Assembly (NCBI RefSeq): GCF_000829695.1
Contig: NZ_BBNN01000023.1
Location: 112,194 to 176,193, forward strand
From: Streptomyces sp. NBRC 110035
Lineage (GTDB): Bacteria; Actinomycetota; Actinomycetes; Streptomycetales; Streptomycetaceae
Reading direction: 5' to 3'
Length of the DNA: 64,000 nucleotides
Positions 8,975 through 17,327 of the stretch are shown here, piece after piece. The notes below the pieces were generated by a model. The model was not told the origin of the DNA, made no database searches, and was given only the letters and a program-made list of their open reading frames with translations. The position numbers were made by a program, and so were the translations under genes. Numbering within the stretch: the stretch's first letter is position 1; each line of letters begins with the position of its first letter.

Positions 8975-10408
8975 TTGAGTACGGGACCCGGAGCAGACTC
9001 CGCCCCCGCACCGGACCACGACGACGACCGGACCGCCCGCGCCACCGGAACCGGCACCCACACCGGAAGCGGCACCCACACCGGAAGCGGCACCGACACC
9101 GGCGCCGTGGGGGACACGCCCCGCAGGGCCGGGATGTTCTCCTCGCTGAAGATCAGGAACTACCGCCTCTTCTTCGCCGGCCAGGTCGTCTCCAACACCG
9201 GCACCTGGATGCAGCGCATCGCCCAGGACTGGCTGGTGCTCACCCTCACCGGCTCCTCGGCCGCCGTCGGCATCACCACGGCCCTGCAGTTCCTGCCGAT
9301 GCTGCTGTTCGGCCTGTACGGCGGCGTCCTCGTCGACCGGCTGCGCAAGCGCCCCACCCTCCTGTTCACCCAGTCCGCGATGGCCCTCACCTCGCTGGCA
9401 CTGGCAGCCCTCACGCTCACCGGCCACGTCCAGATCTGGCACGTCTACGTCGCCGCCTTCGTCACCGGCCTGGCCACGGTGCTCGACAACCCCGCCCGCC
9501 AGTCCTTCGTCGCGGAACTCGTCGGCCCCGGCCGGCTGCAGAACGCGGTCAGTCTGAACTCCGCGAACTTCCAGTCCGCCCGGCTGGTCGGCCCCGCCGT
9601 CGCGGGGGTGCTGATCACCGGCGTCGGCACGGGCTGGGCGTTCTTCCTCAACGGCGTGTCCTTCGTCGCGCCGATCGCCGGCCTGCTGATGATGCGCTCC
9701 CGCGAACTGCACGCCGTCACGCCGTCCCCGCGCGGCAAGGGGCAGCTGCGGGAAGGGCTGCGCTACGTCGCGGGCCGGCCCGAGCTGCTCTGGCCGATCG
9801 TCCTGGTGGGGTTCATCGGCACCTTCGCCTTCAACTTCCCCGTCTACCTCTCGGCCTTCGCCGACGACGTCTTCGACGGGGGCGCGGGCGCCTACAGCCT
9901 GTTCAACACGCTGATGGCGGTCGGCTCGGTGGCCGGCGCCCTGCTCGCCGCCCGGCGCGGCACGGCCCGCCTGCGGCTGCTGATCCTGGCCGCGCTGGCC
10001 TTCGGCGGACTGGAGATCGTCGCCGCCGGGGCACCCGCCCTGTGGCTGTTCGCCCTGCTCATGGTCCCGATCGGCCTGGTCGCGATGACGGTCAACGTCA
10101 CCACCAACACCAGCATCCAGATGGCCACCGACCCGGCCGTACGCGGTCGCGTCATGGCCCTGTACATGATGGTCTTCCTCGGCGGCGCGCCCGTCGGCGC
10201 CCCGATCGTCGGCTGGATCACCGACACCCACGGAGCCCGCGTCGGCCTCGCGGCGGGCGGTGCGGTCGCGGCCCTCGCCGCCGCCGTGATCGGCCTGATC
10301 CTGGCCCGCGTCGGCAACCTGCGCCTGACGGTCGGCTGGCACGGTGGGCATCCCCGGATGCGGTTCGTGCCGCGGGAACGGCAGGAGGCGCTGACGCCGG
10401 TGGGGTGA
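8975..10408 (+). CDS. MFS drug-exporter-type transporter
   Basis: Predicted 477-aa major facilitator with about 12 transmembrane helices. The TTG at 8975 is chosen because a strong AGGAGG site (8963-8968) precedes it; the upstream ATG in the same frame would translate the 14-bp repeats. Motifs include LKIRNYRLFFAGQVVSNTGTWMQRIAQDWLVL and GLYGGVLVDRLRKRP (motif A), typical of the EntS/MFS_3 group of exporters. The N-terminus has an imperfect Thr-Gly-Thr-His repeat (about residues 25-45). It is probably controlled by the MarR protein upstream. Confidence 0.9.
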   Translation: MSTGPGADSAPAPDHDDDRTARATGTGTHTGSGTHTGSGTDTGAVGDTPRRAGMFSSLKIRNYRLFFAGQVVSNTGTWMQRIAQDWLVLTLTGSSAAVGITTALQFLPMLLFGLYGGVLVDRLRKRPTLLFTQSAMALTSLALAALTLTGHVQIWHVYVAAFVTGLATVLDNPARQSFVAELVGPGRLQNAVSLNSANFQSARLVGPAVAGVLITGVGTGWAFFLNGVSFVAPIAGLLMMRSRELHAVTPSPRGKGQLREGLRYVAGRPELLWPIVLVGFIGTFAFNFPVYLSAFADDVFDGGAGAYSLFNTLMAVGSVAGALLAARRGTARLRLLILAALAFGGLEIVAAGAPALWLFALLMVPIGLVAMTVNVTTNTSIQMATDPAVRGRVMALYMMVFLGGAPVGAPIVGWITDTHGARVGLAAGGAVAALAAAVIGLILARVGNLRLTVGWHGGHPRMRFVPRERQEALTPVG

Positions 10409-10448
10409 CGGGGCCGACGGAGCGGACGCGGGCGCCCGGGAGGGGCGG

Positions 10449-11036
10449 TCAGTCGCGGGGGAACCCGTCGGTCCTGAGGACGAGGCCGACGGCCGTCCGG
10501 GTCAGGTCGATCTCTTCGCCGAAGTCGAAGGTGACGTCGACGTGGTACTTCCCGTCCTTCGGCTGCGTGTGCAGGTGCCACTCGCCGGTGTACGGGTCCA
10601 CGATCAGGTACACCGGTACGCCGGCGGTGGCGCAGGTGTCCTTCTTCGGGCCGTAGTCGTTGCTCGCGGTGTCCTTGAAGATCACCTCGGCGATGAACTC
10701 GACGTCCTCGTGACGCCAGCGGCCCTTGACACCCTGCTGGGCGCCGTCCGCGAGGGCCACCACGTCGGACGCGAACCCGTTGAGGCGTCCCGGGTGGTCC
10801 ATACGGATGTCGGATGTGACGCGCTCGCGCGGGTACGTGGCGCGCGGTTGCTCAACGATGTCCAGGATGATGTCCCCGTGGGTGTTCCGCTGCGGCGTCA
10901 TGAAGATGTGCCCCCCGACGATCTCGGTCTTGTATCCCTCGGGGACGGGCATCTTCTCCAGCCACTCGAACATCGCGTCGAGCGTGAGGTCGCCGGTGCT
11001 TTCGGCCATCTCGATCCTGTCGGCAAGGACCGTCAT
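10449..11036 (-). CDS. Uma2-family PD-(D/E)XK-fold protein (DUF820)
   Basis: Predicted 195-aa protein of the Uma2/DUF820 family, which has an endonuclease-like fold and is widely expanded in Streptomyces with unknown role. The core reads SDVVALADGAQ, then FIAEVIFKDTASNDYGPKKD, then AGVPVYLIVDP, matching the conserved D, E-x-K-like and VPxYWIVD elements. The ATG at 11036 is supported by a GGGGAGGAGCG ribosome site. It is divergent from thpR. Confidence 0.85.
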   Translation of the reverse strand: MTVLADRIEMAESTGDLTLDAMFEWLEKMPVPEGYKTEIVGGHIFMTPQRNTHGDIILDIVEQPRATYPRERVTSDIRMDHPGRLNGFASDVVALADGAQQGVKGRWRHEDVEFIAEVIFKDTASNDYGPKKDTCATAGVPVYLIVDPYTGEWHLHTQPKDGKYHVDVTFDFGEEIDLTRTAVGLVLRTDGFPRD

Positions 11037-11150
11037 CGTGGCGCTCCTCCCCGGCTGCGCTCCGGACGAGTGCAGCCGCGCGGTACAACGATACGCACGG
11101 TGTCCAGGACACGCACGGGCGTACACGCGTTCCACCGGGAGACTGGACGC

Positions 11151-11723
11151 ATGAGACTCTTCGCCGCCCTGCTGCCCCCCGACGACGTGTCCCGTGAGCT
11201 CGCCGCCGAGGTCGAGGTGTTGCGAGGGCTCCCCGGTGCCGAGGAGCTGCGCTGGACGGGCCGTCCCGGCCGGCACTTCACGCTCGCCTTCTACGGCGAG
11301 GTCGACGACGCTCTCGTGCCCGGGCTGACGGCGCGCCTGGAGCGGGCGGCGGCACGGACCGGGCCGTTCGAGCTGGCGCTGAGCGGGGGCGGCCACTTCG
11401 GGCACGGGAGGGCGGTGTGGGCCGGGGCGGACGGTGACCTGCGGACCCTGCGCCTGCTCGCCGGACGCGCCGAGGCGGCGGGGCGGAAGGCGGGCGTCGA
11501 GAGGGAGGAGCACCGCCGCTACAAGGCCCACCTGACGCTGGCCCGCAGCGGCACCGGCGTCGACGTGCAGCCGTACCTGCGGGCGCTCGCCGGGTTCCGG
11601 AGCCGTTCCTGGACCGTGGGAGAGGTGGCGCTGGTGCGCAGCCACCTGCCGAGGTCGGGCGTACCGGGCGAGCAGCCCCGTTACGAGGTGGTCGCGCGCT
11701 GCCCGCTCGGGCCGGCCGGTTAG
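11151..11723 (+). CDS. thpR: RNA 2',3'-cyclic phosphodiesterase (2'-5' RNA ligase family)
   Basis: Predicted 190-aa 2H phosphoesterase. MRLFAALLPP opens the family, and two H-x-T-L motifs are present: HFTLAFYG and HLTLARSG. These are the paired catalytic histidines that open 2',3'-cyclic phosphate ends or act in reverse as a 2'-5' ligase. Length is normal for the family. A 29-codon membrane-peptide ORF follows 10 bp downstream. Confidence 0.92.
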   Translation: MRLFAALLPPDDVSRELAAEVEVLRGLPGAEELRWTGRPGRHFTLAFYGEVDDALVPGLTARLERAAARTGPFELALSGGGHFGHGRAVWAGADGDLRTLRLLAGRAEAAGRKAGVEREEHRRYKAHLTLARSGTGVDVQPYLRALAGFRSRSWTVGEVALVRSHLPRSGVPGEQPRYEVVARCPLGPAG

Positions 11724-11733
11724 GCTCGACGAC

Positions 11734-11823
11734 GTGGACCCGAAAACCCGGAACCGGATCATGGCCGGTGCGCTCGTACTGATGTTCGTCGTGGTGGCGC
11801 TGGCGTCGGCGCTCGGAGGATAG
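11734..11823 (+). CDS. 29-aa single-pass membrane peptide (small ORF)
   Basis: A GTG-initiated ORF (MDPKTRNRIMAGALVLMFVV start) with a short charged N-terminus and one hydrophobic helix of about 19 residues that ends Ala-Leu-Gly-Gly. It begins 10 bp after thpR, its codons follow genome bias, and its last codons form the left arm of the terminator hairpin. No strong ribosome site is visible, so translation may depend on coupling to thpR. Function unknown. Confidence 0.6.
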   Translation: MDPKTRNRIMAGALVLMFVVVALASALGG

Positions 11824-11847
11824 AGCCCGATCCTCGCGCCGACGCCA
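11801..11847. terminator. bidirectional terminator between thpR and the aldo/keto reductase
   Basis: TGGCGTCGGCGC (11801-11812) pairs perfectly with GCGCCGACGCCA (11836-11847), with an inner AGGAT/ATCCT extension. It lies between convergent genes and overlaps the 3' end of the small ORF. Confidence 0.75.
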
Positions 11848-11870
11848 CCACCCCGACCGTGACGGCCGTC

Positions 11871-12863
11871 CTACCAGGCGAAGGCCTCCGGGGACGGGCC
11901 CGGGCCGGGGAAGATCTCGTCCAGCGAGGCCAGCAGCTCCTCGCCCAGTTCCAGCTCGACCGCCCGCAGCGCCGATTCCAGCTGCCCGGCGGTGCGCGGA
12001 CCGACGATCGGACCGGTCACCCCGGGGCGGGTGAGCAGCCAGGCCAGGGCCGCCTCGCCGGGCTCGATGCCGTGCTTGTCGAGCAGGTCCTCGTACGCCT
12101 GGATCCGGGCACGGCCCGCCGGGTCGGCGAGGGTCTCGGCGGCCCGCCCGGAGGCACGGCGCCCGCCTTCGACCTGCTTCCTGATCACACCGCCGAGCAG
12201 CCCGCCCTGCAGCGGCGACCAGGGGATGACCCCGAGCCCGTACTCCCGCGCGGCCGGGACGACCTCCATCTCGGCCCGGCGCTCGGCGAGGTTGTAGAGG
12301 CACTGCTCGCTGACCAGGCCGATGGTCCCGCCGCGCCGGGCCGCGGTCTCGTTCGCCTGGGCGATCTTGTAGCCGGGGAAGTTGGACGACCCGGCGTAGA
12401 GCACCTTCCCCTGCTGGACCAGGACGTCGACGGCCTGCCAGATCTCGTCGAACGACGTGCTGCGGTCGATGTGGTGGAACTGGTACAGGTCGATGTGGTC
12501 GGTCCGCAGCCGCTTCAGCGAGGCGTCCACGGCCCGCCGGATGTTCAGGGCGGACAGCTTGTCGTGGTTGGGCCACGCCTCGCCGTCGGCGCCCATGTTC
12601 CCGTACACCTTGGTGGCGAGCACGACCTTGTCGCGCCGCCCGCCGCCCTTGGCGAACCAGTTGCCGATGATCTCCTCGGTGCGGCCCTTGTTCTCGCCCC
12701 ACCCGTAGACGTTGGCCGTGTCGAAGAGGTTGATACCGGCGTCCAGCGCCGCGTCCATGATGGCGTGGCTGTCGGCCTCGTCGGTCTGCGGACCGAAGTT
12801 CATCGTCCCGAGGACGAGCCGGCCGACCTTGAGTCCCGTGCGTCCCAGCTGCGTGTACTTCAT
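11871..12863 (-). CDS. aldo/keto reductase
   Basis: Predicted 330-aa NAD(P)H-dependent oxidoreductase with a TIM-barrel fold. It opens MKYTQLGRTGLKVGRLVLGTM and has the tetrad elements Asp and Tyr in FDTANVYGWG, Lys in VVLATKVYG and His in LYQFHHID. The C-terminal VTGPIVGPRTAGQLESAL segment is the cofactor-binding region of the YajO/Tas-like branch. Physiological substrate unknown. It converges on the thpR unit. Confidence 0.93.
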   Translation of the reverse strand: MKYTQLGRTGLKVGRLVLGTMNFGPQTDEADSHAIMDAALDAGINLFDTANVYGWGENKGRTEEIIGNWFAKGGGRRDKVVLATKVYGNMGADGEAWPNHDKLSALNIRRAVDASLKRLRTDHIDLYQFHHIDRSTSFDEIWQAVDVLVQQGKVLYAGSSNFPGYKIAQANETAARRGGTIGLVSEQCLYNLAERRAEMEVVPAAREYGLGVIPWSPLQGGLLGGVIRKQVEGGRRASGRAAETLADPAGRARIQAYEDLLDKHGIEPGEAALAWLLTRPGVTGPIVGPRTAGQLESALRAVELELGEELLASLDEIFPGPGPSPEAFAW

Positions 12864-12925
12864 GACCCCAAGCCAACGTCTTGGAGTGCCCTCCAGGCAA
12901 GCGGGCCGGGGACGGGGGAGCGGGA

Positions 12926-13354
12926 TCAGTCGCGGGGGAGGTCGGCCGTGCCTGCGGGGACGACCCAGGCCGTCGGCTGTCCGGTGACCGAGGCGATTAT
13001 GTCGAAGTCGCCGTCATAGTGCAGAACGATGGCGTCGTGACGTTCGGCTGTCGCTGCGATGATCAGGTCGGAGACCGACAGGGCCTTCCAGTTCCCCCTC
13101 TGGATGAGAAGCGTCTGGACGCCGAGCGCCCGGTCCCAGGCTTCGTCCGGAGTCGGTAGCCACTCGAAGCCGCGCATTTCGTCGCGGATTCGTTCGGCGT
13201 CGGCCTTGGACCGGGCACTGTGCAGGACCTCGAGTTCCACCGCGCCGCACACCGCCAGCAGTCCGGCGTTGTGCAGGGGGTCGACGACGGCGCGGACCGT
13301 CGGCTTCGGATAACGGGCCAGGGCCGACTTGTCGATCAAGTAGTGGCCGGTCAC
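12926..13354 (-). CDS. vapC: VapC-type PIN-domain ribonuclease toxin
   Basis: Predicted 142-aa PIN-domain protein. The acidic metal-binding set is visible: Asp in YLIDKSAL, Glu in GAVELEVLHS, Asp in SVSDLIIAATA and Asp in HYDGDFDIIA. PIN toxins of this type cleave RNA, often tRNA, when freed from their antitoxin. It overlaps the upstream vapB gene by 4 bp (ATGA), so the two are translationally coupled. Confidence 0.92.
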   Translation of the reverse strand: MTGHYLIDKSALARYPKPTVRAVVDPLHNAGLLAVCGAVELEVLHSARSKADAERIRDEMRGFEWLPTPDEAWDRALGVQTLLIQRGNWKALSVSDLIIAATAERHDAIVLHYDGDFDIIASVTGQPTAWVVPAGTADLPRD

Positions 13355-13566
13355 GCGGCTCCCCGCGAGTCGGTCGTCTCCTCCACGGGCCCCGTGAGCC
13401 CGGGCAGCCCGCCTTCGGCAAGCCAGTTCAGGAACGACGCCCGCTTCCGGCGTTTGATGGCGTCCTCGAGAGCCGCGTTCACGGTGGCGACCTTGGTGTT
13501 CGTTCCGAAGATCTCGGCAGCTTCGGCCAGCTTGTCGTCGTCGATGTCGATGACTGTTCGTGCCAT
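13351..13566 (-). CDS. vapB: VapB-type antitoxin
   Basis: Predicted 71-aa antitoxin. MARTVIDIDDDKLAEAAEIFGTNTKVATVNAALEDAIKRRKR is the N-terminal DNA-binding region of actinobacterial VapB proteins with a ribbon-helix-helix-like pattern; the C-terminal FLNWLAEGGLPGL stretch likely threads into the toxin active site. It directly precedes vapC. An inverted repeat 39 bp upstream is the likely autorepression site. Confidence 0.9.
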   Translation of the reverse strand: MARTVIDIDDDKLAEAAEIFGTNTKVATVNAALEDAIKRRKRASFLNWLAEGGLPGLTGPVEETTDSRGAA

Positions 13567-13604
13567 GTGAACCTCCGGGACGGGCCAGCGCTCAACAGGG
13601 CGAG

Positions 13605-13632
13605 GATATCAAAATCATCGACACTTGATATC
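13605..13632 (-). promoter_or_regulatory. probable vapBC operator (GATATCAA...TTGATATC)
   Basis: Perfect 8-bp arms GATATCAA (13605-13612) and TTGATATC (13625-13632) separated by 12 bp, in a markedly AT-rich patch 39 bp upstream of vapB. The site also covers the last codons of the upstream SGNH gene. Confidence 0.65.
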
Positions 13633-14343
13633 TCTGGTTACCGTTTCCCCGGAGCCTCGCTCGGGGCTCCGGGTCTCGTAGGGCCCGCCCAGCTTCCAGC
13701 CCTGGTGCATCGCCTCCGCGAAGGCCTCCGCGATCCTGTGTTCGCCGTTCGCGTTGGGATGGGTGCCGTCGTACGTGTCGGTGTGGATGTCGTACGCGGA
13801 CGGGAGGGTGGCCAGCAGGACGGGGGAGGCCGGGGTGTCGAGGTCGGCGGCCGCCTTCGCCAGGAGTTCGTTGAAGCGGGTGACCTGGGCGGCGAAGTCC
13901 GGGTCGGCCCCCGCGCGGATGTTGGGGATCACCGGGAGCAGGACCAGGCGGACGCGCCGGTTGGCCGCCCGTGCCTCGGCGACGAAGGAGGCGACGTTGT
14001 CCGCGGTCTGTTCGGCGTTCGTGTAGAAGCCGAGGTCGATCAGGCCCAGGGAGACCAGGAGGACGTCGGCGCGCAGGGCCCGGACGGCCCCGCCGATCAG
14101 CGGTGCCATGTGGTGCCAGCCCTCGCCCCAGCCGGCCAGGTGCCCGCGCGGGAAGTCCGGGTCGGCGTAGGCGTACGAGGTGGGGGCGTCCGTCTGTTGG
14201 TCGTGCAGCGTCTCGCGCGGGCCGACGAGGGTGAACGGGCCGCCGTACTCCGCGCACAGGTGCTGCCACAGGCGGTAGCGCCAGGTGTGTTCACCCGCGC
14301 TCCCGATGGTCATCGAGTCGCCGACGGGCATGAACCTGAGCAT
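13615..14343 (-). CDS. SGNH/GDSL-hydrolase-like protein with altered block III
   Basis: Predicted 242-aa SGNH-fold protein. Block I is MPVGDSMTIG with the nucleophile Ser10, and the C-terminal catalytic Asp-His pair is in DGTHPNANG. Block III, normally G-x-N-D, reads GLIDLG, so the oxyanion-hole asparagine is Ile. No signal peptide is seen, so it is probably cytoplasmic. The ATG at 14343 lacks a clear ribosome site. Its 3' end overlaps the vapBC operator. Substrate unknown. Confidence 0.82.
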   Translation of the reverse strand: MLRFMPVGDSMTIGSAGEHTWRYRLWQHLCAEYGGPFTLVGPRETLHDQQTDAPTSYAYADPDFPRGHLAGWGEGWHHMAPLIGGAVRALRADVLLVSLGLIDLGFYTNAEQTADNVASFVAEARAANRRVRLVLLPVIPNIRAGADPDFAAQVTRFNELLAKAAADLDTPASPVLLATLPSAYDIHTDTYDGTHPNANGEHRIAEAFAEAMHQGWKLGGPYETRSPERGSGETVTRDIKCR

Positions 14344-14454
14344 CGGATCATCATGGACGATCGGGCCCCGCCACCGCGATGTGAGTCCGACCACCCGACG
14401 TGAACCGCTCGGCCCCCCGCCGTGAACTGCGCGGTGCGGTGGCAGTCTTGGGTC

Positions 14455-15462
14455 ATGCGCCGACCCTTCGCACTGCTCGCCGCGACCCTCCTCCTCGGGG
14501 CGGGTGCCGCACCCGCCTCCGCCGCCGACGGCGACGACGCGGGTGCCGGGAACGAGTCCTTCACGATCCGGGACCCGCGGATCACCGAGTCCAGCGGGCT
14601 CGCCGCCTCCCGGCTCCACCCGGGCGTCTACTGGACCCACAACGACAGCGACGACGGCGCCCACCTCTACGCCGTCGACAGCGCGACCGGCGAGACCGTC
14701 GCCCGGATCACCTTCACCGGGGTCGGCAGTCCCCGGGACGTCGAGGGCATCTCCATCGGGCCGGACAACCGGATCTTCGTCGGGGACATCGGCGACAACC
14801 TCGGCGGCACCTGGCCCCACGTGTGGATCTACGAGCTGCCCGAGCCGAAGGAACTGCGGGACCAGACCGTGCGGGCCACGCAGTACGTCGTCACGTACTC
14901 CGACGGGGCCCGCGACGCCGAGTCCCTCGTCGTGCACCCGAAGACCGGGCGCGTCTACATCGTCGACAAGAAGGAGGAGGGCGGGCACCTGTACGAAGGG
15001 CCCGCCGAACTCTCCGCCTCGGGCGGCAACGTCTTCCGGCCGGTCGCCCCCGTCGACCTGTGGGCCACCGACGCCGCCTTCTCGCCCGACGGCCGGGAAC
15101 TCGCCGTGCGGTCGTACTTCGGCGGCATCCAGTACGCCTGGGACGACGCCACGGACGGGAAGATCGAGCGCAAGGGGCGGCTCAGCGTGCCGCTCGCGGG
15201 GCAGGGCGAGTCCGTCAGCTACTCCGCCGACGGCTCCCGGCTGATGTACGGGAGCGAGGGCGAGCAGAGCCCGGTCGAGTCCCGGGAGGTGCCCGGGGGC
15301 GGCGGCGCCGGTGGTGGGGGCGGGGAGTCGTCCGGGGGCGGGGGCTCGGCGGCGGACGGGGAGGGCGGGGCCGGTGGGGACGGGCTCGGGGTCGGGGTGG
15401 TCGGGGTGGTCGTCGTGGGGGCCGTCCTGCTCGGGCTACGCCGGCTGTTCCGGCGGAGCTGA
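14455..15462 (+). CDS. secreted, C-terminally anchored beta-propeller-like protein
   Basis: Predicted 335-aa exported protein. The ATG at 14455 gives a signal peptide (MRRPFALLAATLLLGAGAAP, with ASA cleavage). The body carries repeated sheet-forming motifs such as ESSGLAASRLHPGVYWTHND, DVEGISIGPDNRIFVGDIGDN and DAAFSPDGRELAVRSY, which suggest a WD40/NHL-type propeller. A Gly/Ser/Glu-rich linker leads to a C-terminal hydrophobic helix and an RRLFRRS stop-transfer tail, so it is likely anchored outside the membrane. No LPXTG motif. It overlaps the convergent tetR gene by 27 bp. Function unknown. Confidence 0.82.
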   Translation: MRRPFALLAATLLLGAGAAPASAADGDDAGAGNESFTIRDPRITESSGLAASRLHPGVYWTHNDSDDGAHLYAVDSATGETVARITFTGVGSPRDVEGISIGPDNRIFVGDIGDNLGGTWPHVWIYELPEPKELRDQTVRATQYVVTYSDGARDAESLVVHPKTGRVYIVDKKEEGGHLYEGPAELSASGGNVFRPVAPVDLWATDAAFSPDGRELAVRSYFGGIQYAWDDATDGKIERKGRLSVPLAGQGESVSYSADGSRLMYGSEGEQSPVESREVPGGGGAGGGGGESSGGGGSAADGEGGAGGDGLGVGVVGVVVVGAVLLGLRRLFRRS

Positions 15463-16266
15463 CCGGTCCGGCCCGGCCGCCGGGGCGGACGGCGGGGCGC
15501 CCTTCGCGGTGCGGGCGGTCACGAACACTTCCAGGCCGTCCAGGATGCGTTGCAGTCCGAACTCGAAGTGGTCGAAGTCGGAGCCGAAGGTGTCCTCGGA
15601 GAGCGAGGCCAGGACGGGGTAGCGTCCGCTGAGCATGGCCTTCTCCAGGGCCGGCCGCTGTGCCTCCCAGAACTGCGCGTCCGTCAGTCCCGAGCGGTGC
15701 TCGGCCTCCGCCCCGTACAGCTGGGTGCGGGCGGCACCGACGACGTATCCGTCGATCATGACGATCGCCGACACCAGTTCGGGGTCGGACAGGTTCATCG
15801 GCTTGATCCGGGTGAGTACCTTCTCCATGCCGTCGAGCGCGCTCGGGCCGAGGATCGGGCGGGACTGGTTGACCTCCAGCAGCCACGGATGGCGGCGGTA
15901 CAGCGCGAGGGTGGCGCGGCCCAGGGCTTCCAGGGCGGAGCGCCAGTCGCCGGCACCGAGGTCGGCGGGATCCTCCGACGGGCGCTGCACACGGTCCAGC
16001 ATCAGGTCGAGCAGCTCGGCCTTGCCGGGGACGTAGCGGTACAGGGACATCGTGCCGGTGCCGAGCTCGGTGGCGATCCGGCGCATGGAGAGCGCGCCGA
16101 GCCCCTCCCGGTCCGCGACCTCGACGGCGGCCTCCACCACGCGGTCCAGGGTCAGGCCAGGCTTCGGCCCCCGGCTGGGCCGTCGGCCGGTGTCCCACAG
16201 CAGGTGGAGGGTGCGGGTGATGTCACCGCTGCCACTGGATTCCGTACCGCCCGTACCACTCTTCAT
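15436..16266 (-). CDS. TetR-family repressor (probable regulator of the adjacent ABC exporter)
   Basis: Predicted 276-aa TetR-type regulator. The helix-turn-helix is LGALSMRRIATELGTGTMSLYRYVPGKAELLDLMLD, and the C-terminal ligand domain resembles the TetR_C_1 group seen next to drug exporters. It is divergent from a DrrAB-like transporter, and two GTAC-GGY-GTAC elements in the shared promoter region are the likely operators. The last 27 bp overlap the 3' end of the convergent gene. Confidence 0.9.
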   Translation of the reverse strand: MKSGTGGTESSGSGDITRTLHLLWDTGRRPSRGPKPGLTLDRVVEAAVEVADREGLGALSMRRIATELGTGTMSLYRYVPGKAELLDLMLDRVQRPSEDPADLGAGDWRSALEALGRATLALYRRHPWLLEVNQSRPILGPSALDGMEKVLTRIKPMNLSDPELVSAIVMIDGYVVGAARTQLYGAEAEHRSGLTDAQFWEAQRPALEKAMLSGRYPVLASLSEDTFGSDFDHFEFGLQRILDGLEVFVTARTAKGAPPSAPAAGPDRSAPPEQPA

Positions 16267-16298
16267 GGGGGCAGTTTAGGTCCGCGCGAAAAAACTGA

Positions 16299-16330
16299 GT
16301 ACGGCGTACGCGCAATCGGGTACGGTGTAC
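16299..16330. promoter_or_regulatory. paired TetR-type operators
   Basis: GTACGGCGTAC (16299-16309) and GTACGGTGTAC (16320-16330) are near-identical dyads with GTAC arms. Their centres are exactly 21 bp apart, two helical turns, in the intergenic region shared by tetR and the ABC exporter genes. Confidence 0.7.
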
Positions 16331-16352
16331 CCGGTTATCGGAAGGGGGACCC

Positions 16353-17327
16353 ATGAACGACGGTTACGCGGTGCGGGCCGAAGGGCTGGACAAGCGGTAC
16401 GGCGAGAAACGCGCCCTCGACGGCTTCGATCTCGCCGTCCGCACGGGCACCGTGCACGGCCTGCTGGGGCCGAACGGCGCCGGCAAGACCACCGCGGTAC
16501 GCATCCTGTCGACGCTGGTCCGGCTGGACGGGGGGCGGGCCACGGTGGCCGGTCTCGACGTCGGACGGCGGGCGCGTGAGGTGCGGGCGCGGATCGGGCT
16601 CACGGGGCAGTACGCCGCCGTGGACGAGGTGCTCACCGGGCGGCAGAACCTCGAGATGTTCGGGCGGCTGTTCCACCTGGGCGGGAAGCGGGCCCGGTCG
16701 CGGGCCACCGAACTGCTGGAGCGGTTCGACCTGAGCGGCGCCGCGGACAAGGGCGTCGGCGGATACAGCGGAGGCATGCGGCGGCGCCTGGACCTCGCCG
16801 CCTCCATGATCCTCGCGCCGGCCGTGCTCTTCCTGGACGAGCCGACGACGGGGCTCGACCCCCGCAGCCGGAACGAGGTCTGGGACTCCGTACGGGCGTT
16901 GGTCGCGGACGGCACGACCGTGCTGCTCACCACGCAGTACCTGGAGGAGGCCGACAAGCTGGCCTCCCGCATCACCGTCATCGACCAGGGGCGGGCCATC
17001 GCGGACGACACCCCGGACGGGCTGAAGAACCTCGTCGGCGGCGACCGCATCGAGGTCGTCGTCGCCGAACGGGCCGACATCCCGCGGGTGGTGAAGGTGG
17101 TGTCCCGGGTCACCGACGGCGAACCCGAGTCGGACGAGAGCGAGTTGCGCGTGCACGCCCCGGTGACGGACCGGGTGGCCGCGCTGACCGAGGTGGCGCG
17201 CACCCTCCAGGACGAGGGGGTGCGGGTCGAGGACATCGGCCTGCGCAGGCCCAGCCTCGACGACGTGTTCCTGCGTCTCACCGGCCACCGCACAGAGGTT
17301 TCGCAGACGAAGGGGGCCGCCGCGTGA
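16353..17327 (+). CDS. DrrA-type ABC exporter ATP-binding protein
   Basis: Predicted 324-aa ATPase subunit of an export ABC transporter. Walker A is GPNGAGKT, the signature is [12 protein letters not shown], Walker B is [12 protein letters not shown], and the switch His is replaced by Gln ([13 protein letters not shown]), as is usual in the daunorubicin-resistance DrrA group. The start has a GAAGGGGGACC ribosome site. It overlaps the permease gene by 4 bp (GTGA). Probably expels a hydrophobic drug or metabolite under TetR control. Confidence 0.93.
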   Translation: MNDGYAVRAEGLDKRYGEKRALDGFDLAVRTGTVHGLLGPNGAGKTTAVRILSTLVRLDGGRATVAGLDVGRRAREVRARIGLTGQYAAVDEVLTGRQNLEMFGRLFHLGGKRARSRATELLERFDLSGAADKGVGGYSGGMRRRLDLAASMILAPAVLFLDEPTTGLDPRSRNEVWDSVRALVADGTTVLLTTQYLEEADKLASRITVIDQGRAIADDTPDGLKNLVGGDRIEVVVAERADIPRVVKVVSRVTDGEPESDESELRVHAPVTDRVAALTEVARTLQDEGVRVEDIGLRRPSLDDVFLRLTGHRTEVSQTKGAAA

